Assembly (NCBI RefSeq): GCF_004167665.1
Contig: NZ_SEWE01000008.1
Coordinates: 1-64,000 of the forward strand
DNA: 64,000 bases
Origin: Hymenobacter persicinus
Lineage (GTDB): Bacteria; Bacteroidota; Bacteroidia; Cytophagales; Hymenobacteraceae
Direction: 5' to 3'
The position numbers and the translations under genes were made by a program. Numbering within the stretch: the stretch's first letter is position 1; each line of letters opens with the position of its first letter. The notes under the pieces were generated by a model. That model was given only the letters and a program-made list of their open reading frames with translations, did not search any database and was not told the origin of the DNA. Shown here in pieces: positions 16,257 through 23,166 of this stretch.

Positions 16257-16724
16257 ATGCAAAACAAGGTTCTTATTCTGGCCGCGCTGCTGTTCACTGG
16301 TTGTGGACCGGACCGAGTAACGGAATATTCTTGCCATGGCACATTCGTCACGCGCGTTGACAAAGGGGCCACTAGCCAGTTCTTTTACGGAACGTATGCC
16401 CAAGCCAGTGGTCAGCCTGCTGTGGTGGAAACGCATTACCCTGGTTTTGACGGGTTGATGGACGCCTATTTAACCTTTAAAGGAAAGCAGGTTGAGATAC
16501 AACCGGCGGGGGGGTATTTCGAGACAAAAACGCCCCACAAAAACCTTAGTATAACGGATCGTGATAACTCGGTCTTTCCCGACTGGTTAGATAGTATCCG
16601 GAGCGACATGAGCCACACGGTATACTTAGCCGCCAACCTCGAATACGAAACGAAGCGGAACCAGCAATACCGTTCGGGAGTGAAGGCGACCACCGTTCAG
16701 GTCGGATTCTTATCCAGCTTCTGA
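16257..16724 (+). CDS. Cassette lipoprotein, unknown
   Basis: A 155-residue lipoprotein. The ATG at 16257 gives MQNKVLILAALLFTGC with lipobox FTGC; a longer frame from 16143 reads through array site 6 and is rejected. The mature part contains YSCHGTFVTRVDKG, YLTFKGKQVEIQPAGGYF and a long DNSVFPDWLDSIRSD helix. It should be in the periplasm or outer membrane. Alone between sites 6 and 7. No family recognised. Confidence 0.68.
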   Translation: MQNKVLILAALLFTGCGPDRVTEYSCHGTFVTRVDKGATSQFFYGTYAQASGQPAVVETHYPGFDGLMDAYLTFKGKQVEIQPAGGYFETKTPHKNLSITDRDNSVFPDWLDSIRSDMSHTVYLAANLEYETKRNQQYRSGVKATTVQVGFLSSF

Positions 16725-16739
16725 AGGCAGATAGATTTT

Positions 16740-16756
16740 CGACCGTTTGAGTAGAC
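16740..16756 (+). repeat. Array site 7 (forward)
   Basis: CGACCGTTTGAGTAGAC, slightly diverged in the distal GAAC. Confidence 0.6.
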
Positions 16757-16881
16757 GCACTGCGAGCCCTACTTGCGGGCTTTTAACGGCTGCCCTTCGG
16801 TTATGATGCTTGCACGAACGATTCATCTTGTTCTTGCCCCGACCTTTGAGCCATGGCCCTTATCATCATATACAAGAGCGA

Positions 16882-17307
16882 ATGAGAAGACTGATAAGCT
16901 ATCTAATGCTAAGCGCTATCCCCCTGCTCATCGGTGGAATGACACTTCGGCTGAAACTGTATGGACACGCATACAACGCCCACAGAAGGACATTGGGGAT
17001 ACCAATAGTCGAACCCGGCTGGCAAAGCCATTACAGTCGCGCAACTGGAGAAGTGCAGTTTTGGGGCGACAACGTTTACGGCTTGGGGCACGTCCGGAAA
17101 AGAGTACAAGTAAATTACCTCAGCGGCATCAAGCGGGAGAGCGACTTGTTCATATTCAAAGGTAGTGGTGGTGTTAATATCGATTTCGGCTACTGCTACA
17201 CCTGCAAAGAACCATGGGAAATAGACTATTACAGAGGGAACCAGCACGTCCTGTTATCTTACCAACAAGCAGTAGATTCGCTGAAGACACTGCAACGTAA
17301 GCGTTAA
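16882..17307 (+). CDS. Cassette membrane-anchored protein, unknown
   Basis: A 141-residue protein. The ATG at 16882 gives MRRLISYLMLSAIPLLIGG, a signal anchor or signal peptide. The rest is soluble, with GEVQFWGDNVYGLGHVRKRVQVNYLSG and a C..C pair in FGYCYTCKEPWEIDYYRGNQ. The stop codon lies at the left limit of the duplicated DUF1629-like unit (17306), so no intact array site separates the two. No family recognised. Confidence 0.6.
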   Translation: MRRLISYLMLSAIPLLIGGMTLRLKLYGHAYNAHRRTLGIPIVEPGWQSHYSRATGEVQFWGDNVYGLGHVRKRVQVNYLSGIKRESDLFIFKGSGGVNIDFGYCYTCKEPWEIDYYRGNQHVLLSYQQAVDSLKTLQRKR

Positions 17308-18041
17308 CGCTCTTTACTTTTAGCACCCATGTACCGTTTACTTCCTGCCGACCATGGATGAGCCGAACCGCTGTTATTTCCCCTTGGTCCTTCCTTCGGA
17401 CCCGAAGGTCATTGGGGTGCGCAATGGCATTATGCAAGTCGAAATTTGCGACGACGCCTTTCTCACGACGCTGCAGGCATCTGAGCCCCAAAGCGATGCG
17501 GTGCCTGCCGGGCGCATCCGGTGCCTGCGGGTGCTGCGCGGGGCCAAAATGACTGATTTTCTTTCCTTCGGGCCCCATCTGTGGAAGTGCCCTTTTTTGC
17601 TGCATAAACGGACACAAGCCCTCCTCGCGCCGTTCAACACCCGCTTCACGCACACCTTCCCCGTGGAGGTGCCGGGCGGGGCACCGGGCGTAAACGACTA
17701 TGCGCTGGTGCGGGTGCCGTTGCTGGGCGCGGGCTTTATTGATTTTTCCCGCTCAACCTTTTGCACCGGCAATGACCTGTTGAACAACAAGCAGCAGCTC
17801 CGATTTGCGACTCAGCAGGAGTTCCTCCACTCCCAGGAATGGCTCATGTGGCCGGAGCACTTGGTACTGACTCCCGCGTTTGACAGGCTCCTGGATTTGT
17901 TTGTTCTACAAGGGGTTGGCCTTTACGTGTCGGAGCGCGTAAAGCAGGCACTGGAGCAAGCACAGACCACCGGGGTTAAATTCTCGGGCATGCAGTTACC
18001 TATCATAACCTGTTAAGGTCTGGTTTAGCTGCGGACCGTTT
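17306..18041 (+). repeat. 736-bp duplicated cassette, copy 1
   Basis: Aligns without length difference to 33032-33767 in inverted orientation. Similarity begins at AACGCTC and stops inside the GGACCGTTT of site 8, after which the two loci differ. The element TACTTTTA at 17315-17322 in the shared leader may be its -7 promoter box. Confidence 0.85.
17354..18016 (+). CDS. DUF1629/Imm11-like immunity-type protein, copy 1
   Basis: A 220-residue soluble protein. Overall plan and C-terminus (LYVSERVKQALEQAQTTGVKFSGMQL) resemble the DUF1629/Imm11 family: an N-terminal variable part, a central DFSRSTF segment, and a final helix followed by a TGVKFSGM-like strand. Members are encoded beside polymorphic toxins and are thought to be immunity proteins; no toxin is present here. 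It differs from the inverted copy at 33057-33719 by 11 of 220 residues, mostly in the C-terminal third. The promoter is probably inside the cassette. The family call is from pattern. Confidence 0.7.
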   Translation: MDEPNRCYFPLVLPSDPKVIGVRNGIMQVEICDDAFLTTLQASEPQSDAVPAGRIRCLRVLRGAKMTDFLSFGPHLWKCPFLLHKRTQALLAPFNTRFTHTFPVEVPGGAPGVNDYALVRVPLLGAGFIDFSRSTFCTGNDLLNNKQQLRFATQQEFLHSQEWLMWPEHLVLTPAFDRLLDLFVLQGVGLYVSERVKQALEQAQTTGVKFSGMQLPIITC

Positions 18042-18049
18042 CGCTAAAC
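18022..18049 (+). repeat. Array site 8 (forward)
   Basis: GGTTTAGCTGC then GGACCGTTTCGCTAAAC. Homology between the two duplicated cassettes ends within this core. Confidence 0.78.
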
Positions 18050-18073
18050 TTCCTCAGTTTGCTATTTAGTACT

Positions 18074-18514
18074 ATGACGTCCTCTAAATTTTGGGTTGTT
18101 TTTTCCTGTCTTATCCTTGTCGCTAATGTGCTGTTTAATCACTATCAAGCCCCTATGGGGATGGTCTTGTCGCCGCTGGTAGCAGCTCTCATGACGAGGC
18201 TGGTTATGTTTTATGGACCTGTATGGCCCCCATACCTACAAACAGGATTGTGTGCCGTGTTACTGGCACTACAAGACATCGGGATCAAACTCACGGGCGG
18301 CGGCTCGCATGACGCAGAGGGACAAGGCTTCATGAATTCAATGGTGCTGCTAGGAGCACTGCTTTCGCTTGGTTTCATTGCGAAAGCCTTATGGGGTCAG
18401 AAGCTAGTGGTGTGGTGGCTTAGACTGGCCGCTTTGGTAGTGTTTACTTTGTTAATCTGGCTCCACCTGGAGTTATTCAATGACTTAGGAGAAGGACTCA
18501 AATTTGAGTTATAA
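18074..18514 (+). CDS. Cassette integral membrane protein, unknown
   Basis: A 146-residue membrane protein with about four hydrophobic helices: residues 8-24, 30-65 (with a break), 82-100 and 112-132. A polar loop with GGGSHDAEGQG lies in the middle. The ATG at 18074 follows array site 8 by 24 bp. No enzyme or transporter signature is visible and no family is recognised. Alone between sites 8 and 9. Confidence 0.6.
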   Translation: MTSSKFWVVFSCLILVANVLFNHYQAPMGMVLSPLVAALMTRLVMFYGPVWPPYLQTGLCAVLLALQDIGIKLTGGGSHDAEGQGFMNSMVLLGALLSLGFIAKALWGQKLVVWWLRLAALVVFTLLIWLHLELFNDLGEGLKFEL

Positions 18515-18549
18515 CAAGGGATGAATAAAAGCCTCCTTCTTTGCTTGAA

Positions 18550-18566
18550 CGACCCTTTATCTGAAC
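18550..18566 (+). repeat. Array site 9 (forward)
   Basis: CGACCCTTTATCTGAAC, with a G-to-C change in the core. Confidence 0.55.
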
Positions 18567-18709
18567 AGATCGTTTTCGTTTGTTATCGTCCGGGCTTGTC
18601 TTAACCTCACGCTGCAGGCCACGTCTACCAATCCCGTTACTTTACGAGCCTGCCAGACGCTTTCCCTTTGCTAAGAAGGTTATACATATTTGTCACTCTA
18701 CCCTGACAT

Positions 18710-19126
18710 ATGCGAAAATCTAATATTGCTGCCGGTATGTTTTTTATCTTAATGATACTAGCTAATATTCCTCATGAGCTAGCTGAACGCGCCGTAGCAC
18801 AACGAGGTACGCTCGTTGGAGTGGAGGTTCTGGAGCTACCTGATTGTAGCGGCTTGGCAAAAAGTCTGTATATGACGTTCCGGTTTGAACAAACGCGTCA
18901 TCAACTCGTAATACCTGCCCGCTTATGCCGACAGTTGCATGTCGGACAGTTCATTAAGCTTAAGCACATGGATAGGTACCCAAACGTCTTCCTGATTTCC
19001 GGAACTAACAAAAACGTGGATAGCATTATCCTAATTTTGTTCTTTCTCTTAAGTTGTGGACTAGTCCTTTATAATGTTTTTGCCTTAAGGAAGGAGGTGA
19101 GATTCTTGGAATCAAACGAGCAGTAA
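18710..19126 (+). CDS. Cassette membrane protein, DUF3592-like topology
   Basis: A 138-residue protein with an N-terminal membrane segment (residues 6-20), an extracytoplasmic beta-rich domain (GTLVGVEVLEL...LYMTFRFEQTRHQLVIPARLC) and a second membrane segment at about 102-121 (SIILILFFLLSCGLVLYNVF). Two helices around a small beta domain is the plan of DUF3592 proteins, though the sequence match is weaker than for the gene at 26273. Function unknown. ATG at 18710, about 145 bp after site 9. Confidence 0.55.
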   Translation: MRKSNIAAGMFFILMILANIPHELAERAVAQRGTLVGVEVLELPDCSGLAKSLYMTFRFEQTRHQLVIPARLCRQLHVGQFIKLKHMDRYPNVFLISGTNKNVDSIILILFFLLSCGLVLYNVFALRKEVRFLESNEQ

Positions 19127-19157
19127 TCCCCCAAGGGCTCCTTAGGAGATTTATATC

Positions 19158-19188
19158 CTCGTTTAGATTTCGGACCGTTAAAGTGAAC
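19158..19188 (+). repeat. Array site 10 (forward)
   Basis: CTCGTTTAGATTTC then GGACCGTTAAAGTGAAC. Confidence 0.72.
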
Positions 19189-19231
19189 AGGTGGATATTG
19201 CCTAGGTAATCTCACCCTCTATCAGTACTCT

Positions 19232-19825
19232 ATGTCCCTTTCTTCCTGCTGGCCTAGGCTTATCCGATGGTGGATAGGGACCCTGGTGCTGTTGGCAAGC
19301 AGTTGTCGGGAACCGAACAACTCGCCCCCTGCCCGGTACCCCCACGAAGCTACCCTTACCGACACGACGGTGGTGCACGCGCTGCGGCGGTTCGTGGCGG
19401 CCCACCGGGTGAACCCACGCCAGACGGTGGTGTACCTGACCTTGAAGCGGCGGCCCTTTGGCGAAGGCGGGCTTTTTTATCTCACCTATTCGTACAACCA
19501 AGTCAAGGGCCCAGACCTGCCGAGCCAATTCTGCACCGTGGACTCGACAGTTGTGCTTGTTTACGGCGGCAGCGAAAACTACCTGACCTAGCCCGGCCTT
19601 GCTGACGAACTGGCTCGCTACTTGGCCGCACACCGGGTGCGGTTTGCCGCGGGCTACACGCTGGAGCACCCCCCGGTGTGGCAGGTGCAAGCCTGCGACG
19701 GGCGGGTTGTTACGAGTTACGTCGAGCCAGAGGACTATGACACCGTACCCTGTGGGTACGTCCTGCGAGAAGATTCCAGCGGGTGGGTCGTCTTACCCGT
19801 CTCCAGACGAAGCATGGTGAAGTGA
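19232..19825 (+). pseudogene. Cassette lipoprotein interrupted by an in-frame TAG
   Basis: The frame from ATG 19232 starts with a lipoprotein signal (LIRWWIGTLVLLASSC) and reads 119 residues to a TAG at 19589-19591. It then continues in the same frame for another 78 codons (ARYLAAHRVRFAAGYTLEHPP to MVK) before TGA at 19823. Codon use and protein character are alike on both sides, so this is probably one 197-residue gene broken by an amber codon. A truncated but working product, read-through or a sequencing error are alternatives. No family recognised. Confidence 0.65.
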
Positions 19826-19829
19826 ATCG

Positions 19830-19861
19830 CTCGTTTCGCTTTTCGGACCGTTTGATTAAAC
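19830..19861 (+). repeat. Array site 11 (forward)
   Basis: CTCGTTTCGCTTTTC then GGACCGTTTGATTAAAC; one of the best left halves. Confidence 0.78.
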
Positions 19862-19915
19862 TATCAACACATCATACTTCTGCCAATACCCTAAACAAAG
19901 GTGTGCGTCTGCCTA

Positions 19916-20310
19916 TTAGAAAGGCCCTAAGGTTAAGGCGGTATAGATAGTCACCCCCACACTGAGTGCCACAAAAATAAAAGCGTACAAGTTTCCTACT
20001 TGATAAGCGTCCTCTGACATTTTCATAGTGAACACAAACGTATTTGCTTGTACAAATCGGTGCAGCAAAAACCATCCCCCCCCCATAAACCGGGGATCAA
20101 CAGAGGAAGCAAGTAGTCGACCGCAGATTGCATTGGCTCAAACCAACTAGAAGTAGTCACTAGCCAACGAGTTAAGGCCAGCCCCCACATAGGAGCAGGA
20201 AAGGAGAGGACTACTTTGGCCCAAAACAAACTCGTTCCATGACCTTCGCGCTGACGACGGAACCTCCAATAGGAAGCTGATAGCATTGCAGCCAACGTTG
20301 TATTCACCAT
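19916..20310 (-). pseudogene. Cassette membrane protein with a frameshift in a 9-G tract
   Basis: From ATG 20310 the frame encodes a membrane protein (WAKVVLSFPAPMWGLALTRW, AVDYLLPLLIPGLW) and then enters a run of nine G on the coding strand (20076-20084). The annotated frame stops 17 codons later. Shifting the frame by one base at the tract gives a continuous and convincing continuation (WFLLHRFVQANTF, then a final membrane helix LYAFIFVALSVGVTIYTAL) to a TAA at 19916. A tract of 10 or 7 G would restore a 130-131 residue protein. Phase variation, decay and sequencing error are all possible. Confidence 0.68.
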
Positions 20311-20351
20311 CCCTCAATTCTCATTGTGGTCATTCAATACCCAAAGTAACG

Positions 20352-20383
20352 CTCGTTTCGCTTTTTGGACCGTTTTGCTGAAC
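20352..20383 (+). repeat. Array site 12 (forward)
   Basis: CTCGTTTCGCTTTTT then GGACCGTTTTGCTGAAC, close to the consensus. Confidence 0.8.
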
Positions 20384-20396
20384 TGGCGGGCGCAAC

Positions 20397-21071
20397 TTGC
20401 TCCTGAGCTGGTTGTCCCTGTGCCCCTTTCTTCACAAGTCCTTTCAATCTGTATTGTCTATCCTCAACCAAGCGATACGACTCCTCGACTCCTTCCGGCC
20501 CGCTTGGCTGGTTGTAAGCGGGTTCGTGTTGTTGTACTGGCTCACAGCCGGCCGCCCCATGGAACTGCTGCGGCGAATCGTCAAGGTGCTCCTGGCCGTG
20601 CTGGCGCTCGGTGCCCTGGCGGTAGTCGTGGCCCTGGCGGTTCTGGCCCTGCCGTACTTACTGGCGCTGCTGCTTGGGGGCGTGGCAATCCGTGCTGCCG
20701 GCCGGAAAAGTGCGCGGCCGTGCCCTCCGGACAGCAGCTTGCTTACCGTGGAACGGCTCGCTGTGTATAACCGGTACAGTGGCTCCATGGACCTCTTTTG
20801 CCGCCAGGGTGGGGCTGACGAGAAGGCGTTGCTCAACGACGAGCAATGGGCCCTCATCAAGCGGTACCTGGAGGACCTACGGCGGATGCAGCAAGGGTTA
20901 TTGTCGGCCGCATGTGCCGAACGCCTGGAAGCGGACCTGTTCCGAGACTGTGCCACGGTGACCACCGTCATCCAGTTGCGCCGAATGAGCCGAGTCAACT
21001 ACGGGCTGGAGGGCAGCGGCCTATTGGACCGGATCCTGCTCTGGCTGTTCCCCCTAAAACCATCCGAGTAA
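20397..21071 (+). CDS. Cassette membrane protein, unknown
   Basis: Up to 224 residues. The listed start is a TTG just after array site 12; the first ATG is at 20559 and would give 170 residues, so the start is unsure. A hydrophobic segment lies at about residues 38-52, and a long one at about 62-98 (KVLLAVLALGALAVVVALAVL) could form two helices. The C-terminal half is soluble and helical with KYSG-like YNRYSGSMDLFC and WALIKRYLEDLRRMQQ. No family recognised. Confidence 0.55.
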   Translation: MLLSWLSLCPFLHKSFQSVLSILNQAIRLLDSFRPAWLVVSGFVLLYWLTAGRPMELLRRIVKVLLAVLALGALAVVVALAVLALPYLLALLLGGVAIRAAGRKSARPCPPDSSLLTVERLAVYNRYSGSMDLFCRQGGADEKALLNDEQWALIKRYLEDLRRMQQGLLSAACAERLEADLFRDCATVTTVIQLRRMSRVNYGLEGSGLLDRILLWLFPLKPSE

Positions 21072-21139
21072 AGCCATCGGCGACGACTGACGCCCAGGCA
21101 GTACTATCCAGTAGATTGGTATCCAAGGATACCAAATCC

Positions 21140-21171
21140 CTCCTTTCGCTTTTTAGACCCTTTTCTTTAAC
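21140..21171 (+). repeat. Array site 13 (forward)
   Basis: CTCCTTTCGCTTTTT then AGACCCTTTTCTTTAAC; diverged at three core positions. Confidence 0.6.
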
Positions 21172-21251
21172 GGCTTGCCCTTTGACTCACTTGCTTTAGC
21201 CGGGTGACAATCGCGTCGTGTACTTAACTTTCAGCTATTCCATCCGCCCTT

Positions 21252-21653
21252 ATGGACTTATCTTCTTTCTCGACCCAAGAACTCATCGTGTTATGTAAGG
21301 CTCTCCACTTTGTGCGGTTTGAGTCCCTGGAGCCGGGTGCATCGGAGGTCGTTGGAAGCCCTGCGATGGGGCATCTCTATGCTCAAGCGCATGAAACGCT
21401 CTGGGCAAAGGTTGACACGCGTACCACCGCGTTTTGTCAGGCCAACGGCTTTGGAGACGTTGCCGCAAAGCCCGAGCGGATAGCCGCCCTGCTGTATCAT
21501 ATCAGCCAAGTAGAACCTAACAACTGGAATGGAATGAGTGACCCCACCAAACTCGACGACATTCAAGACTTGGTATTCCCTTTTGATTTGACTCCGCAAA
21601 TTCTCGAGAGGCTCCTGCAGTATGGCAATCACGTTCATCAGCCCCAAGGGTAG
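21252..21653 (+). CDS. Cassette protein, unknown, cytoplasmic
   Basis: A 133-residue soluble, mostly helical protein. It begins MDLSSFSTQELIVLCKALHFVRFE, with LYHISQVEPNNWNGMSDPTKLDD in the middle. The size and acidic, helix-rich nature suit a small immunity-type protein, but no family is recognised. It lies between site 13 and the degenerate site 14. Confidence 0.55.
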   Translation: MDLSSFSTQELIVLCKALHFVRFESLEPGASEVVGSPAMGHLYAQAHETLWAKVDTRTTAFCQANGFGDVAAKPERIAALLYHISQVEPNNWNGMSDPTKLDDIQDLVFPFDLTPQILERLLQYGNHVHQPQG

Positions 21654-21670
21654 AAACACGCTGTGAAACC

Positions 21671-21687
21671 CTCGTTTAAGCTGACCC
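21671..21687 (+). repeat. Array site 14 (degenerate)
   Basis: CTCGTTTAAGCTGACCC keeps the left half and GACC but loses the GTTT..GAAC right half. Confidence 0.4.
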
Positions 21688-21757
21688 AGGCAGTCTATAT
21701 GGGCGTTCAAAGGCAAAATCAGTAGCTTGCTAGTCTATCTAGGCCGCTACTGCATTC

Positions 21758-23098
21758 ATGTCTGACTTCGCTTATTCCTACGCCCGCCCTTCTGCTTTGG
21801 AGCAGCGCCCGGAAGGCAACGCCCTGCTGCTGTCCGCTTTTTCCGAAGAGGGGTTAGACGCGGAAACCGCCTGCTTTTTCTGGGGCCGGCTACGTAACTC
21901 CTGGCTTGCGGCACGGGGGCTGAGCACTTTGGCCAAAGTTGTTGCTTCGCGGTTTGTGCCACAGAGCGCTGCCTTGCGCGACCCCATTGTGACAGCCGGC
22001 GCCGGCCAGCTACGCTTCGAAGCCTTTTCTTCATGCAACGGCGTGTATGCTCGCCTGGATCTGGGCCCGGAGGCCTTGGATGGAGAATTCCTCAGCAGCG
22101 GTACCACCAACGTGGATTTCAACGAGCCAATGGTTAACGCGCTGGCCCGTATCTCCCGCACAGAACCAGTACTGCTGTCCGTGGGGCAAAAGGAAGTAGT
22201 GCTGGAGCGTGCTGCAGGCAAAGTAGTCGAGCGGAAGGTAGCTCTGCCCGAACGCTGGATTAAAGGGCTGACGTCGGTACAGGCCTACCTGGCGTTGATG
22301 GAGGAAAAGCTGCGCCTGACGCGCGTGCAAGCTGTGCAGCTGGTGCAAAGCATTCCGGCGGGCACCGCCAAGGCTGATTACTACTTGGTCCTGCGGGGCC
22401 CGCGCCCCAGCTTTGCGCCGGTGGCCAGCGCGGGGGCTGTGCGGGTGGGGGGCGTACACCGCCTGCGACTGCTCGAAGGACTCCTGCCCCTGTGCGAAGC
22501 TGCGCGTGTTTATGCCACACCGGATGGTCAGGCATCGGCTTTTGTGTTGGAGTTGGGGGGCGGACAACGCTTTCTACTGGCCCTGTCGGCGGACGTGTGG
22601 CGCGGGTTCTCGGGTGAAGGCAACCAGCTCGAAACGCTGATGGACGAATTGCCTACTGAGTGGGTTAGTGGCGCTAATCGGCTGTTCCGCGGAAACGAGG
22701 TGTTTAATCCCAGCCTGTTTGCCCTGGAGCACGACCTCGCACCCGATACGGTGGAAAGGCTATGCGCCAGCCTTTCGGCCATGGGCCTGCTAGGCTTTGA
22801 CTTGGCCGACAACCACCATTTCTACCGCCGCTTGCCCTTCAAGCTTGGCCGCATCCTGAGCCTGAACCCCCGGTTGAAAAATGCCCGCGCCCTGCTCGAC
22901 GCGGCGGATGACGTGCAGCTCGTGGGCGTGGGGGCCGGCGGCCGAACTGAGGCCCGAGTCCGTGGCACGGAGGTATGGCATACGGTGGTGGTGGGTGGTG
23001 CGGAGGGTCCCCGCTGTACCTGTTCGTGGTTCAGCAGCCATCAGGGCCAGCGCGGTCCGTGCAAACACATTCTGGCGGCTCAAATGCGGTATTTGTAG
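21758..23098 (+). CDS. SWIM zinc-finger protein
   Basis: A 446-residue protein ending in a SWIM zinc finger: C-x-C, a 12-residue gap, then C-x-H (CTCSWFSSHQGQRGPCKH, last 25 residues). SWIM domains bind nucleic acid or protein. The N-terminal 400 residues are alpha/beta and match no family I can name, but the architecture is common for SWIM proteins encoded next to large DUF6493 proteins. The next gene starts 69 bp downstream on the same strand and is such a protein, so they form a two-gene operon. With its partner it makes the largest unit of the array. Confidence 0.8.
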   Translation: MSDFAYSYARPSALEQRPEGNALLLSAFSEEGLDAETACFFWGRLRNSWLAARGLSTLAKVVASRFVPQSAALRDPIVTAGAGQLRFEAFSSCNGVYARLDLGPEALDGEFLSSGTTNVDFNEPMVNALARISRTEPVLLSVGQKEVVLERAAGKVVERKVALPERWIKGLTSVQAYLALMEEKLRLTRVQAVQLVQSIPAGTAKADYYLVLRGPRPSFAPVASAGAVRVGGVHRLRLLEGLLPLCEAARVYATPDGQASAFVLELGGGQRFLLALSADVWRGFSGEGNQLETLMDELPTEWVSGANRLFRGNEVFNPSLFALEHDLAPDTVERLCASLSAMGLLGFDLADNHHFYRRLPFKLGRILSLNPRLKNARALLDAADDVQLVGVGAGGRTEARVRGTEVWHTVVVGGAEGPRCTCSWFSSHQGQRGPCKHILAAQMRYL

Positions 23099-23166
23099 GC
23101 TGACGCCGCCTCTATTTGCTTCCTGCGCCTTCGTCGATACTACCGTCCGTCTTTCACTACCTATCA

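Noticed and set aside
17331..17347. ACCGTTTACTTCC in the leader of the DUF1629-like genes as another array site
   Set aside because: It lies inside both cassette copies rather than at the limit of homology, and lacks the preceding GG and the GAAC end.
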